Shown in pieces: positions 1 to 5,117 of a stretch of 10,993 nt of DNA; the first letter of the stretch is position 1; every line of letters begins with the position of its first letter. The translations under genes were made by a program, and so were the position numbers. Origin of the DNA: Oscillospiraceae bacterium (lineage in GTDB: Bacteria > Bacillota > Clostridia > Oscillospirales > Ruminococcaceae); contig JAEDHF010000052.1 of NCBI GenBank assembly GCA_016297165.1, positions 1-10,993 on the forward strand. The letters run 5' to 3'. A model generated the notes under the pieces. It worked only from the letters and a program-made list of their open reading frames with translations. It was not told the DNA's origin and did not search any database.

Positions 1-538
1 TGGTACTGCCCGAACGGGAAACTCCGGGGAAAAGGGCGACGCACTGAAAAAGACCGATAACAACGGCGTCCTTAAGCTTTATATCCTTACCCGTTTTAAG
101 CCCCTTTACACAAGCGTCGGAAAGGATAAGCAGGAGCGAAGTAAACAGAAATGCACAGCCCTCGAAAATTATATCCCCGTCCCCCTCCATAGAGGTGAAA
201 AAATCCTTAAAGAAATAAACGGGCACAAGAATAAGGGTAGCGATTATTATCATCACCATCATCCGGCGGTCGTCGTTCATTTTGCTCCAGCTGAATCTGC
301 CCCTGAAGATATCGGCGATAGTAAGGAAAAACTCCTTTATTATGCCGATAATCCGCTTTCTGAAGGCGATAAACACAGCAAGTAGCGTTCCGAGATGCAA
401 AACGATAGAAATTAAAAGGCTTTCCTCGCCTATGTTCATAAAATGCTGGGCAACGGAGAGGTGACCCGAGCTTGAAATGGGCAGGAATTCGGTTAAGCCC
501 TGAATAATCCCCTGAATAATTACGCTTATTATGTCCAT
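1..538 (-). CDS. uppP: Undecaprenyl-diphosphatase UppP/BacA, 3' end cut off by window edge
   Basis: Integral membrane enzyme that dephosphorylates undecaprenyl pyrophosphate to the monophosphate, recycling the lipid carrier for peptidoglycan and other wall polymers. I translated the minus strand from the ATG at 538. The N-terminus carries the family signature GLTEFLPISSSGHL at residues 14-27, including the conserved Glu17 and His26, and the last visible residues (171-179) are PGVSRSGST, the second family signature with its conserved Arg. Hydrophobic stretches between them fit the multi-pass fold. About 179 codons are present; family members are usually 260-280 residues, so roughly the last third lies outside the window. 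An AAAGGA ribosome binding site precedes the start. It is the third gene after tepA and the ylzJ-like gene, about 57 bp from the latter. The identification is firm because both signatures are intact. Confidence 0.95.
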   Translation of the reverse strand, partial: MDIISVIIQGIIQGLTEFLPISSSGHLSVAQHFMNIGEESLLISIVLHLGTLLAVFIAFRKRIIGIIKEFFLTIADIFRGRFSWSKMNDDRRMMVMIIIATLILVPVYFFKDFFTSMEGDGDIIFEGCAFLFTSLLLILSDACVKGLKTGKDIKLKDAVVIGLFQCVALFPGVSRSGST

Positions 539-560
539 GGTATGTATTTCCTTTCTGTAT

Positions 561-583
561 GAGCCGACCGATTAAGTCGGCTC
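561..583. other. Intercistronic hairpin between the ylzJ-like gene and uppP
   Basis: GAGCCGAC (561-568) and GTCGGCTC (576-583) form a perfect 8-bp stem around a 7-nt loop. Neither strand has a T-run after the stem, so a classical intrinsic terminator is unlikely. It sits in the 57-bp gap between two co-directional genes and may act as an RNA-processing or stabilising hairpin, or as a weak attenuator. The role is inference; only the stem is seen. Confidence 0.55.
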
Positions 584-594
584 CGTTAGAACTG

Positions 595-804
595 TTACTT
601 TATGCTTGTAAAGGGCAGGTATCTCTTATCGAGATAAAGGGCAGGATTTGTGGAAATAAGCCGCCTTATGCGCTTTTCGCCGCCCTGCTCCGATATTTCG
701 AGCCAGCCGTCCTGTATAGGTCTTGTTTCGGCGGTATAGCCGTATTCGCTTTCACCGCTGTTATAGAATATGTCGGATAAGCTCACGATAGAATGAATAA
801 CCAT
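595..804 (-). CDS. YlzJ-like small protein
   Basis: A 69-aa protein resembling Bacillus YlzJ (YlzJ-like family), which has no established function. The resemblance is clearest in the C-terminal block RRLISTNPALYLDKRYLPF (about residues 47-65), which matches my recollection of the family's RLISTNP-x-x-YL core, and in the short N-terminal Met-hydrophobic start. There are no signal peptide or membrane segments. The ATG at 804 lies 9 bp after the tepA stop, with a TGAGGT ribosome binding site inside the tepA stop region, so the two are probably translated together. In Bacillus subtilis ylzJ also sits directly after tepA, so gene order supports the call. Its small size could lead automated callers to miss it. 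Confidence 0.8.
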   Translation of the reverse strand: MVIHSIVSLSDIFYNSGESEYGYTAETRPIQDGWLEISEQGGEKRIRRLISTNPALYLDKRYLPFTSIK

Positions 805-813
805 AGCATTACC

Positions 814-1551
814 TCAGGATTTTTCCTTTTCGCTTTTTTCGCTTTCTTTCTTTTCCCCGAGAGCCTCTTTTTCCTCGATAAGCTTATAGAGGCAGTCGAT
901 AGCGTCGGCAAGTCCGCCGAGATTATCGATAAGTCCGCTTTTTACCGCAGTTTCACCGTCCACCACCGAGCCTACGTCCATAACAAGCTCATCCTTTTTC
1001 ATCATAAATTCCTTGAACTTCCGTGCAGAAATGTTGCTGTTTCGGGTTACGAAATTAGTTATGCGCTCCTGCATACGGTCGAAATAGGAGAGAGTCTGTG
1101 GAACGCCGAGAACAAGGCCGTTAAGCCTTACGGGGTGGATAGTCATAGTTGCCGAGGGGACGATAAAGCTTCTTTTTGCGCATACTGCAAGAGGAACGCC
1201 GATAGAATGACCTCCACCCACAACGATTGAAACCGTGGGAGTTTCCATTCCTGCAATAATTTCGGCGATAGCAAGTCCTGCCTCAACGTCGCCGCCTACG
1301 GTATTAAGGATAATGAGCAGTCCTTCAATGCTCCTGTCCTGTTCTATCGCTACGAGGGCAGGAATAATATGCTCATATTTTGTGGTCTTATTCTGGGGCG
1401 GAAGGATATAATGCCCCTCAATCTGACCGATTACGGTAAGACAATGGATAAGGTGCTTAGCGTTAGGTACGGCGGTTACTCCGTTATCCGAGGCTTCCGC
1501 CACATCGCCGCCCTTATTTTCTTCATCTTCGCTGCTGTTTGTATATTTCAT
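814..1551 (-). CDS. tepA: TepA-like ClpP-family serine protease
   Basis: A 245-aa cytoplasmic serine protease of the ClpP/crotonase fold, TepA (YmfB) branch. In Bacillus this protein was named translocation-enhancing protein and later linked to spore outgrowth through degradation of small acid-soluble spore proteins; that role is carried over here only as inference. The fold is visible in NTVGGDVEAGLA (about 83-94), the nucleophile region GGGHSIGVPLA (112-122, Ser116 expected as nucleophile) and TMTIHPVRLNG (135-145, His139 expected as base). The C-terminal AVKSGLIDNLGG matches the ClpP-type ending. I could not assign the third catalytic residue. The first ~30 residues are polar and acidic and the last ~20 are Glu/Lys-rich, so both ends look disordered. 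An AAGGAAAG ribosome binding site precedes the ATG at 1551. It is the first gene of the tepA-ylzJ-uppP unit. Confidence 0.88.
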   Translation of the reverse strand: MKYTNSSEDEENKGGDVAEASDNGVTAVPNAKHLIHCLTVIGQIEGHYILPPQNKTTKYEHIIPALVAIEQDRSIEGLLIILNTVGGDVEAGLAIAEIIAGMETPTVSIVVGGGHSIGVPLAVCAKRSFIVPSATMTIHPVRLNGLVLGVPQTLSYFDRMQERITNFVTRNSNISARKFKEFMMKKDELVMDVGSVVDGETAVKSGLIDNLGGLADAIDCLYKLIEEKEALGEKKESEKSEKEKS

Positions 1552-1633
1552 CGCTCTTTCCTTTCATAGCTTTTATTCAAAACTATTATCAATCGGCAGA
1601 GCGAAAATATACATATTAAAATATACGTATTAA

Positions 1634-1662
1634 ATTATACCACATCTCATATATAAATGCAA
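1634..1662 (-). promoter_or_regulatory. Sigma-A promoter for the tepA-ylzJ-uppP operon
   Basis: On the minus strand the -35 box is TTGCAT (1662-1657) and the -10 box is TATAAT (1639-1634), separated by 17 bp. TGTGG directly precedes the -10 and fits the TRTGN extended -10 of Gram-positive bacteria. The leader to the tepA ATG is about 75 nt and AT-rich. Confidence 0.8.
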
Positions 1663-1677
1663 TTATTTTTTTATAAA

Positions 1678-1721
1678 AAACCCTTACGGTGAAAAAATTT
1701 TCTTGACTTTTTTAAGGGTTT
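1678..1721. repeat. Inverted repeat spanning the tRNA-Ser promoter; terminator-like on the minus strand
   Basis: AAACCCTTA (1678-1686) and TAAGGGTTT (1713-1721) are perfect 9-nt inverted copies. The interior also contains an A-run and a T-run that could lengthen the stem. On the minus strand the stem is followed by more T residues (TTTAT), so it could stop minus-strand transcription ahead of the tepA promoter. On the plus strand it encloses the -35 box and most of the spacer of the tRNA-Ser promoter. Confidence 0.5.
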
Positions 1722-1731
1722 GTTGTATAAT
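1703..1731 (+). promoter_or_regulatory. Sigma-A promoter for tRNA-Ser
   Basis: TTGACT (1703-1708) and TATAAT (1726-1731) with exact 17-bp spacing. The tRNA begins 13 bp after the -10 box, so transcription should start almost at the tRNA 5' end. Confidence 0.9.
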
Positions 1732-1744
1732 ATTTTAGTAATAC

Positions 1745-1833
1745 GGAAGCGTATCGAAGTGGTCATAACGGGACTGACTCGAAATCAGTTGTACCTCACG
1801 GTACCGTGGGTTCGAATCCCACCGCTTCCGCCA
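1745..1833 (+). tRNA. tRNA-Ser(CGA)
   Basis: An 89-nt class II tRNA. Acceptor stem GGAAGCG (1745-1751) pairs with CGCTTCC (1823-1829), followed by discriminator G1830 and encoded CCA (1831-1833). The anticodon stem ACTGA/TCAGT (1773-1777/1785-1789) closes the loop CTCGAAA, giving anticodon CGA at 1780-1782, which reads UCG serine codons. The long variable arm GTACC/GGTAC (about 1791-1804) is typical of serine tRNAs. The T arm is GTGGG-TTCGAAT-CCCAC (1806-1822). It has its own promoter and terminator. Confidence 0.96.
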
Positions 1834-1876
1834 ACAAAAAAACGTTCAAGTCACTTTGACTTGGACGCTTTTTTGT
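1834..1876 (+). terminator. Intrinsic terminator of tRNA-Ser
   Basis: A long near-perfect stem begins at the base after the CCA end. The arm at 1834-1853 pairs with 1857-1876 around a CTT loop, with the core CAAGTCA/TGACTTG. A run of six T (1869-1874) lies on the 3' arm and matching A residues on the 5' arm, so it could also work on the opposite strand. Confidence 0.85.
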
Positions 1877-1880
1877 TGCT

Positions 1881-1941
1881 GCGGAATCGAGTAGGGATTC
1901 GAACGACGAATAGGCGTAAGCCGTCCCACCGCTTCCGCCAA
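1881..1941 (+). repeat. tRNA-Ser-derived foldable unit (direct and inverted copies of the tRNA 3' end)
   Basis: TCCCACCGCTTCCGCCAA at 1924-1941 is an exact 18-nt direct repeat of the tRNA-Ser 3' end at 1817-1834, offset by 107 bp. GGGATTCGAAC at 1894-1904 is the exact reverse complement of the T-arm core at 1810-1820, and with GCGGAA at 1881-1886 it resembles a degenerate inverted copy of the tRNA 3' arm. The unit can fold: GCGGAA (1881-1886) with TTCCGC (1933-1938), GGGA (1894-1897) with TCCC (1924-1927), TTCG with CGAA (1898-1901/1907-1910), and GGC-GTAA-GCC (1913-1922) with a GNRA-type tetraloop. It lies just past the tRNA terminator. It could be an integration scar at the tRNA 3' end, a tRNA-derived repeat, or a small RNA. 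Confidence 0.7.
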
Positions 1942-1945
1942 ATGC

Positions 1946-1966
1946 GCCCCTGCTAATCGCAGGGGC
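1946..1966 (+). terminator. GC-rich hairpin, possible terminator
   Basis: GCCCCTGC (1946-1953) pairs perfectly with GCAGGGGC (1959-1966) around a 5-nt loop. The following TAATTTAATATT is AT-rich but lacks an uninterrupted T-run, so termination is possible but weak. It follows directly after the tRNA-derived unit. Confidence 0.45.
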
Positions 1967-1979
1967 TAATTTAATATTG

Positions 1980-2066
1980 AAGAATGAATAATGAATAGTG
2001 AATAATGGATTAGACGGCGCATTTGTATTATTCATTATTATTTCTTCGTTATTCATTATTTAATAA
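1980..2066. repeat. AT-rich AATAATGAATA repeat tract with inverted copies
   Basis: AATAATGAATA occurs in direct orientation at 1987-1997, with a related copy immediately after. Its reverse complement occurs at about 2028-2038 and 2049-2060 (TTATTCATTATT). A short GC-richer centre (GACGGCGC, 2013-2020) separates the arms. The tract can form a weak hairpin ending just before the ribosome binding site of the four-helix-bundle gene. I see no convincing promoter within it. Confidence 0.65.
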
Positions 2067-2079
2067 AACGGAGTCTTAT

Positions 2080-2445
2080 ATGAACAACCCTTTGCTTGAT
2101 AAAGCTCTAAATTTTGCTGCAAGAATAGTTAAACTTCATCAGTATCTTCAAAAAGAAAAGAAAGAAAACATCATATCAAGGCAAATCCTTCGCAGCGGTA
2201 CATCAATCGGCGCAAATGCAAACGAAGCAGCCTATGGGATTAGCACAGCAGATTTTATCGCAAAACTACAAATTGCTTTAAAAGAAACTACCGAAACCGA
2301 ATACTGGTTAAGACTTTTGATACTTACCGATTACATAGAAGAAAACCTTGGTGAATCTATTCTAACAGACTGTCTTGAAATTAAAAAGATACTTATTTCA
2401 TCATTGAACACTGCGAAGAAAAAGAATGTAATTGGTCACAATTAA
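2080..2445 (+). CDS. Four-helix-bundle protein (23S rRNA intervening-sequence protein family)
   Basis: A 121-aa protein of the family named after proteins encoded in 23S rRNA intervening sequences, also widespread as free-standing genes of unknown function. The hallmark is LRSGTSIGANANEAAYG (about residues 40-56), followed by FIAKLQIALKETTETEYWLRLL (about 60-82) and a last helix with EIKKILISSLN. Predicted helices fill the length, with no signal peptide or membrane segment. I place the start at ATG 2080, preceded by CGGAG at a good distance, not at an in-frame ATG at 2023 that lies in the repeat tract. The gene is visibly more A-rich in codon choice (AAA, GAA, GCA) than neighbouring genes. 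With its position between two tRNA genes and next to repeats, this suggests a separate origin. Family membership is confident; function is unknown. Confidence 0.88.
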   Translation: MNNPLLDKALNFAARIVKLHQYLQKEKKENIISRQILRSGTSIGANANEAAYGISTADFIAKLQIALKETTETEYWLRLLILTDYIEENLGESILTDCLEIKKILISSLNTAKKKNVIGHN

Positions 2446-2512
2446 CACGGCGGAATTTTTTGAATATTCTTCATATTCCCTCTAAAAACCCCAAATTTTT
2501 CTTCGACATCTA

Positions 2513-2541
2513 TTGACAAATCAAAAACTTTGTGATATAAT
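2513..2541 (+). promoter_or_regulatory. Consensus sigma-A promoter for tRNA-Leu
   Basis: TTGACA (2513-2518) and TATAAT (2536-2541) are exact consensus boxes with 17-bp spacing, and TGTGA before the -10 fits TRTGN. The 13-nt block TTTGTGATATAAT is shared exactly with the cmk promoter at 10784-10796. Confidence 0.93.
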
Positions 2542-2569
2542 ATGTAATCGTTGGAAATCAACATCACCT

Positions 2570-2656
2570 GCGGAGGTGGTGGAATGGCAGACACGCTACT
2601 TTGAGGTGGTAGTGAGCGTTTGGCTCATGAGGGTTCAAGTCCCTTCCTCCGCACCA
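2570..2656 (+). tRNA. tRNA-Leu(GAG)
   Basis: An 87-nt class II tRNA. Acceptor stem GCGGAGG (2570-2576) pairs with CCTCCGC (2646-2652), followed by discriminator A2653 and encoded CCA (2654-2656). The anticodon stem CTACT/GGTAG closes the loop TTGAGGT, giving anticodon GAG at 2603-2605, which reads CUC and CUU leucine codons. The T loop is TTCAAGT. The discriminator A and long variable arm are typical of leucine tRNAs. Confidence 0.95.
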
Positions 2657-2697
2657 GAAAAAGTCCGGTTCAAAAGAACCGGACTTTTTCATTTTTT
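2657..2697 (+). terminator. Intrinsic terminator of tRNA-Leu, probably bidirectional
   Basis: A perfect 15-bp stem (2657-2671 with 2676-2690) has core GTCCGGTTC/GAACCGGAC, an AAAA loop and T-runs on the 3' side. The A-run on the 5' side gives the minus strand a T-run too, so it can also end the convergent sigma-factor operon, whose last stop codon is 45 bp from the T-run. Confidence 0.92.
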
Positions 2698-2741
2698 CAG
2701 CTTAAGCAAAAACGGAAAACAGGCGCATTGAGCATAATATT

Positions 2742-3227
2742 TTATGTATCATTAAGCTTATCGATAATTTTCGCCTTTGCACGATAGTATATTACCCTCG
2801 CCCAGTTATCCGATCTCCCGAAAACCTCGCCGATATCCCCGTAGGAAAGCTCCCCGAAAACCCGCAGGGTAAAAACCTCCTTGTAGGGCTCCTCCAGGTC
2901 GTGGAGAACTCTATGAATCCTTTTCGCCGTTTCCTTGTCCTCGAAGCTAAGCTCTGTACTTACGGGGTCGGGCTCCTCGGAAAGCTCCTCCGAAAAAGCC
3001 ATACTTTTATTCTTTCGGCAGTAGTCGTAAAAGCAGTTCTTCCCTATCTGACAGAGCCACACAGTAAGCTTACAGCCCCCGTCAAACTTATTTATGGACT
3101 TAAAGGCTCTAAACATTGTTTCCTGGGTAAGCTCCTCGGCTACGTTCTCGTCCCCCGAAAGCTTAAGGAGAAAGCGATATACGTCCCCTACATAAAGGCG
3201 GTATATTTCTTCAAATTCCCTGTTCAT
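2742..3227 (-). CDS. ECF-type RNA polymerase sigma factor
   Basis: A 161-aa sigma-70 family factor of the extracytoplasmic function type, the usual size for this group. Region 2 covers about residues 8-75, with the -10-recognition helix marked by AEELTQETMFRAF (30-42) and a following WLCQIGKN. A short linker rich in Glu and Ser (78-98) replaces region 3. Region 4 covers about 105-157, with the helix-turn-helix ELSYGDIGEVFGRSDNWARV recognising the -35 element. It directs RNA polymerase to a small regulon, probably envelope or stress genes. The start ATG at 3227 lies 12 bp after the anti-sigma stop, and the AAGGGCGG ribosome binding site overlaps that stop, suggesting coupled translation. It is the second gene of the unit; sigma genes more often come first. 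The specific regulon cannot be read from the sequence. Confidence 0.92.
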   Translation of the reverse strand: MNREFEEIYRLYVGDVYRFLLKLSGDENVAEELTQETMFRAFKSINKFDGGCKLTVWLCQIGKNCFYDYCRKNKSMAFSEELSEEPDPVSTELSFEDKETAKRIHRVLHDLEEPYKEVFTLRVFGELSYGDIGEVFGRSDNWARVIYYRAKAKIIDKLNDT

Positions 3228-3239
3228 TATGCACCGCCC

Positions 3240-4163
3240 TTATTCAGCATAGCTCATCCATTTTTCAATTACTTCCTCGGGTATTTTGTATTCCTCACGG
3301 AGGGTACGAAGGTCTCTTTCCAGTTCATTTTCATAAAACTTTACTTCCTGCTCCCAATCTGTTTTCGCCATTTCAGTAGCCTGCTCCAATGTCCAATATT
3401 CCGCATATTCGTTAATTTTTCTTGCGATAAAGGAGTCTTTATCAGCTAATTCTATAATCCTACTCTTATATGTTCCGGCACCCCACTGCGTCAGGATTAT
3501 TTCGTCCGAATAATCGCTGTATTTTTCTGCTACACAATACAACTCACCGTCGCTGTTTATAATGCTCAGACTACCGTTTTCGTTTTCACCTGATATAATA
3601 AACTCGCTAATCTTATACGTTCCTATTCCCGTCAGTTTTCCTTCTACATATATTAAGTATCGTTTTTCGTCGGGTAACAAAAAGGTTGAATAAACCCGAG
3701 ACGAATAGCCATGCGAATACATAGTGTACGGATAGAAATCCGACAATACTAAAATGTCCTCACAATCATAGCCCGTAGCCTCAAGTATTTTATTTTTATT
3801 TTGCCTTATTCCCTCGTTTAAAATCCCCTGATACGGGTCAATTCCGAAAAGCCTGTTAAGATTATAAAAACCGCTGTTAGCGTCACAAATCGCAAACACC
3901 CCGAAAAACACAATCATCACAGCAAGCAAAGCCGAAGCCGAAATAATAATGATTTTCTTAAAATTAACCTTTTTAAAGGGCTTTTTCGCTTTTACATTCT
4001 CCGCCACATTTCCCGTTACAACAGTAGCCTTTGCCTTTTCGAGAATATCCATACATTCGGGGCAGTCTGCTGTGTGGGCTTCTACATATTCCCTTCCCGA
4101 GGGGCTTAAAACCTCGTCGGCGTAGCCCGGGATAAGGTCTCTCGTAATTTCACATTCATTCAT
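3240..4163 (-). CDS. Membrane-anchored zinc-finger anti-sigma factor
   Basis: A 307-aa partner that would hold the ECF sigma factor inactive at the membrane until an outside signal releases it. The N-terminal domain has the anti-sigma zinc-finger pattern His30-x3-Cys34-x2-Cys37, plus Cys4 as the likely fourth ligand. A Lys-rich stretch (58-70) precedes one transmembrane helix (about 71-93, IIIISASALLAVMIVFFGVF), giving an inside-to-outside topology. The remaining ~210 residues would be extracellular; they are rich in Tyr, Glu and beta-prone segments and end in charged helices (EQATEMAKTDWEQEVKFYENEL). I do not recognise this outer domain; it is the likely sensing part. The start ATG at 4163 follows AAAGGACGG. 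The gene is first in its operon behind an ECF-type promoter. Confidence 0.88.
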   Translation of the reverse strand: MNECEITRDLIPGYADEVLSPSGREYVEAHTADCPECMDILEKAKATVVTGNVAENVKAKKPFKKVNFKKIIIISASALLAVMIVFFGVFAICDANSGFYNLNRLFGIDPYQGILNEGIRQNKNKILEATGYDCEDILVLSDFYPYTMYSHGYSSRVYSTFLLPDEKRYLIYVEGKLTGIGTYKISEFIISGENENGSLSIINSDGELYCVAEKYSDYSDEIILTQWGAGTYKSRIIELADKDSFIARKINEYAEYWTLEQATEMAKTDWEQEVKFYENELERDLRTLREEYKIPEEVIEKWMSYAE

Positions 4164-4185
4164 AGTAGTACCGTCCTTTCAATTT

Positions 4186-4201
4186 TATGAAAGCTTTCAT
4201 A
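4186..4201. promoter_or_regulatory. Perfect 16-bp palindrome at the expected start of the anti-sigma/sigma transcript
   Basis: TATGAAAGCTTTCATA is a perfect palindrome with no spacer, centred about 14 bp downstream of the ECF -10 motif, so it overlaps the expected transcription start and early leader. It lies about 23 bp before the anti-sigma ATG. It could be an operator for a dimeric repressor or, as RNA, a dimerisation site; as an isolated hairpin it would lack a proper loop. Confidence 0.5.
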
Positions 4202-4206
4202 TATAT

Positions 4207-4232
4207 GACGGGAAAAAAGGCGAAACGTTACA
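4207..4232 (-). promoter_or_regulatory. ECF-type autoregulatory promoter of the anti-sigma/sigma operon
   Basis: On the minus strand TGTAAC (4232-4227), continuing as GTTT, is followed after 16 bp by CGTC (4210-4207). This matches the AAC-type -35 and CGTC-type -10 of ECF factors such as Bacillus SigX, SigM and SigV. I see no good sigma-A boxes here. Its location directly upstream of a sigma/anti-sigma pair fits the autoregulation common in ECF systems. Confidence 0.72.
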
Positions 4233-4262
4233 AAAAACGACCCCTGATTTTTTCAAGGGTCG
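4232..4262 (-). terminator. Intrinsic terminator of mrp
   Basis: On the minus strand, 8 nt after the mrp stop, CGACCC-TTGA (4262-4253) pairs with TCA-GGGGTCG (4247-4238) around an A-rich loop, followed by six T (4237-4232). One extra G is bulged. The final T of the run is also the first base of the ECF -35 box. Confidence 0.85.
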
Positions 4263-4269
4263 CAAATTG

Positions 4270-5085
4270 TTAACCTAAAATTTTATCCGCAAATTCCGAA
4301 AGCATATCGGCGCAGCTCTCAATATCTCCCTTGTCTGCCGCCTTAGCAAATTCGGGGTCAATAGGAAGCTTAGCGATATTCTTGATACCGTACTTTTCGG
4401 CGATTTCGTCGATATGGCTTTCACCGTAGATGTAATGCTTCTTGCCGCATTCATCGCACACAAAATAGCTCATATTCTCAACTAAGCCGATAACGGGAAT
4501 ATTCATCATATTCGCCATTTTAACCGCCTTTTCAACAATCATTGAAACAAGCTCCTGAGGGCTTGTTACTACGATTATTCCTGCTACGGGTAAGGACTGG
4601 AAAACTGTAAGGGGAGCGTCGCCCGTTCCGGGAGGCATATCCACAAACATAAAGTCTATATCGTTCCAGACAACATCAGTCCAGAACTGCTTGATTACTC
4701 CTGCGATAACGGGACCTCTCCATACAACGGGGTCGGTAGCGTTTTCGAGAAGAAGATTGACGGACATAACCTCAATGCCCGTCTTTGTAACCGAGGGATA
4801 AAGGGCAGTATCTGTGCCTGTAGCTCTTTCGGTTATGCCGAAAACCTTGGGGATTGAGGGGCCGGTAATATCTGCGTCAAGAACGGCGGTTTTAAAGCCC
4901 TTTTTTCTTGCGGCAGAAGCCATAAGGGAGGTAACGAGGGATTTACCTACGCCGCCCTTACCCGAAACTACCGCTATTACCTTTTTTACGTCGGAAAGCT
5001 CGTTCATAGGTGCAAGAAAGCTTTCTGCCTTTCTGTCCGAACAGCTCTGTCCGCAGGTTTCACAGTTGTGTGTACATTCGCTCAT
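4270..5085 (-). CDS. Mrp/Nbp35-type Fe-S cluster carrier ATPase
   Basis: A 271-aa P-loop ATPase of the Mrp/ApbC/Nbp35 family, which binds Fe-S clusters and passes them to target proteins in the cytoplasm. The deviant Walker A motif GKGGVGKS is at residues 42-49, LDADITGPSIPK follows at 69-80, and the family signature DMPPGTGD is at 149-156. Cluster-binding cysteines are Cys210 and Cys213 (VCDEC), which bridge two subunits in this family. An N-terminal Cys4-x3-Cys8-x2-Cys11-x3-Cys15 motif resembles the extra ferredoxin-like cluster site of Nbp35 proteins and is absent from short Mrp forms. The ATG at 5085 follows AAAGGAAAT at good spacing. The gene stands alone between a terminator and a structured upstream element, and read-through from the SDR gene is also possible. 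Identity is firm; client proteins are unknown. Confidence 0.93.
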   Translation of the reverse strand: MSECTHNCETCGQSCSDRKAESFLAPMNELSDVKKVIAVVSGKGGVGKSLVTSLMASAARKKGFKTAVLDADITGPSIPKVFGITERATGTDTALYPSVTKTGIEVMSVNLLLENATDPVVWRGPVIAGVIKQFWTDVVWNDIDFMFVDMPPGTGDAPLTVFQSLPVAGIIVVTSPQELVSMIVEKAVKMANMMNIPVIGLVENMSYFVCDECGKKHYIYGESHIDEIAEKYGIKNIAKLPIDPEFAKAADKGDIESCADMLSEFADKILG

Positions 5086-5117
5086 AGTTAGTATTTCCTT
5101 TCATAATTCGGTGCAGC

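Noticed and set aside
561..583. Terminator between the ylzJ-like gene and uppP
   Set aside because: The stem is perfect but neither side has a T-run, so I list it only as a hairpin.
793..1230. 145-aa open frame on the plus strand opposite tepA
   Set aside because: Antisense to a confidently identified gene, with no ribosome binding site and no recognisable motif. The same reasoning removes the frame at 2901-3449.
1720..1956. 78-aa open frame on the plus strand running through tRNA-Ser
   Set aside because: It translates the tRNA and its downstream repeat (VPWVRIPPLPP is the typical product of reading a tRNA T arm) and has no ribosome binding site; it is a translation artefact.
1796..2056. 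86-aa open frame on the minus strand ending in AEAVGFEPTVP
   Set aside because: It reads the antisense of tRNA-Ser and the repeat tract; this ending is a well-known spurious peptide from antisense tRNA.
2513..2731. 72-aa open frame on the plus strand over tRNA-Leu
   Set aside because: Its start lies inside the tRNA promoter and its sequence (RVQVPSSAP) is the tRNA-Leu T arm and acceptor read as protein.
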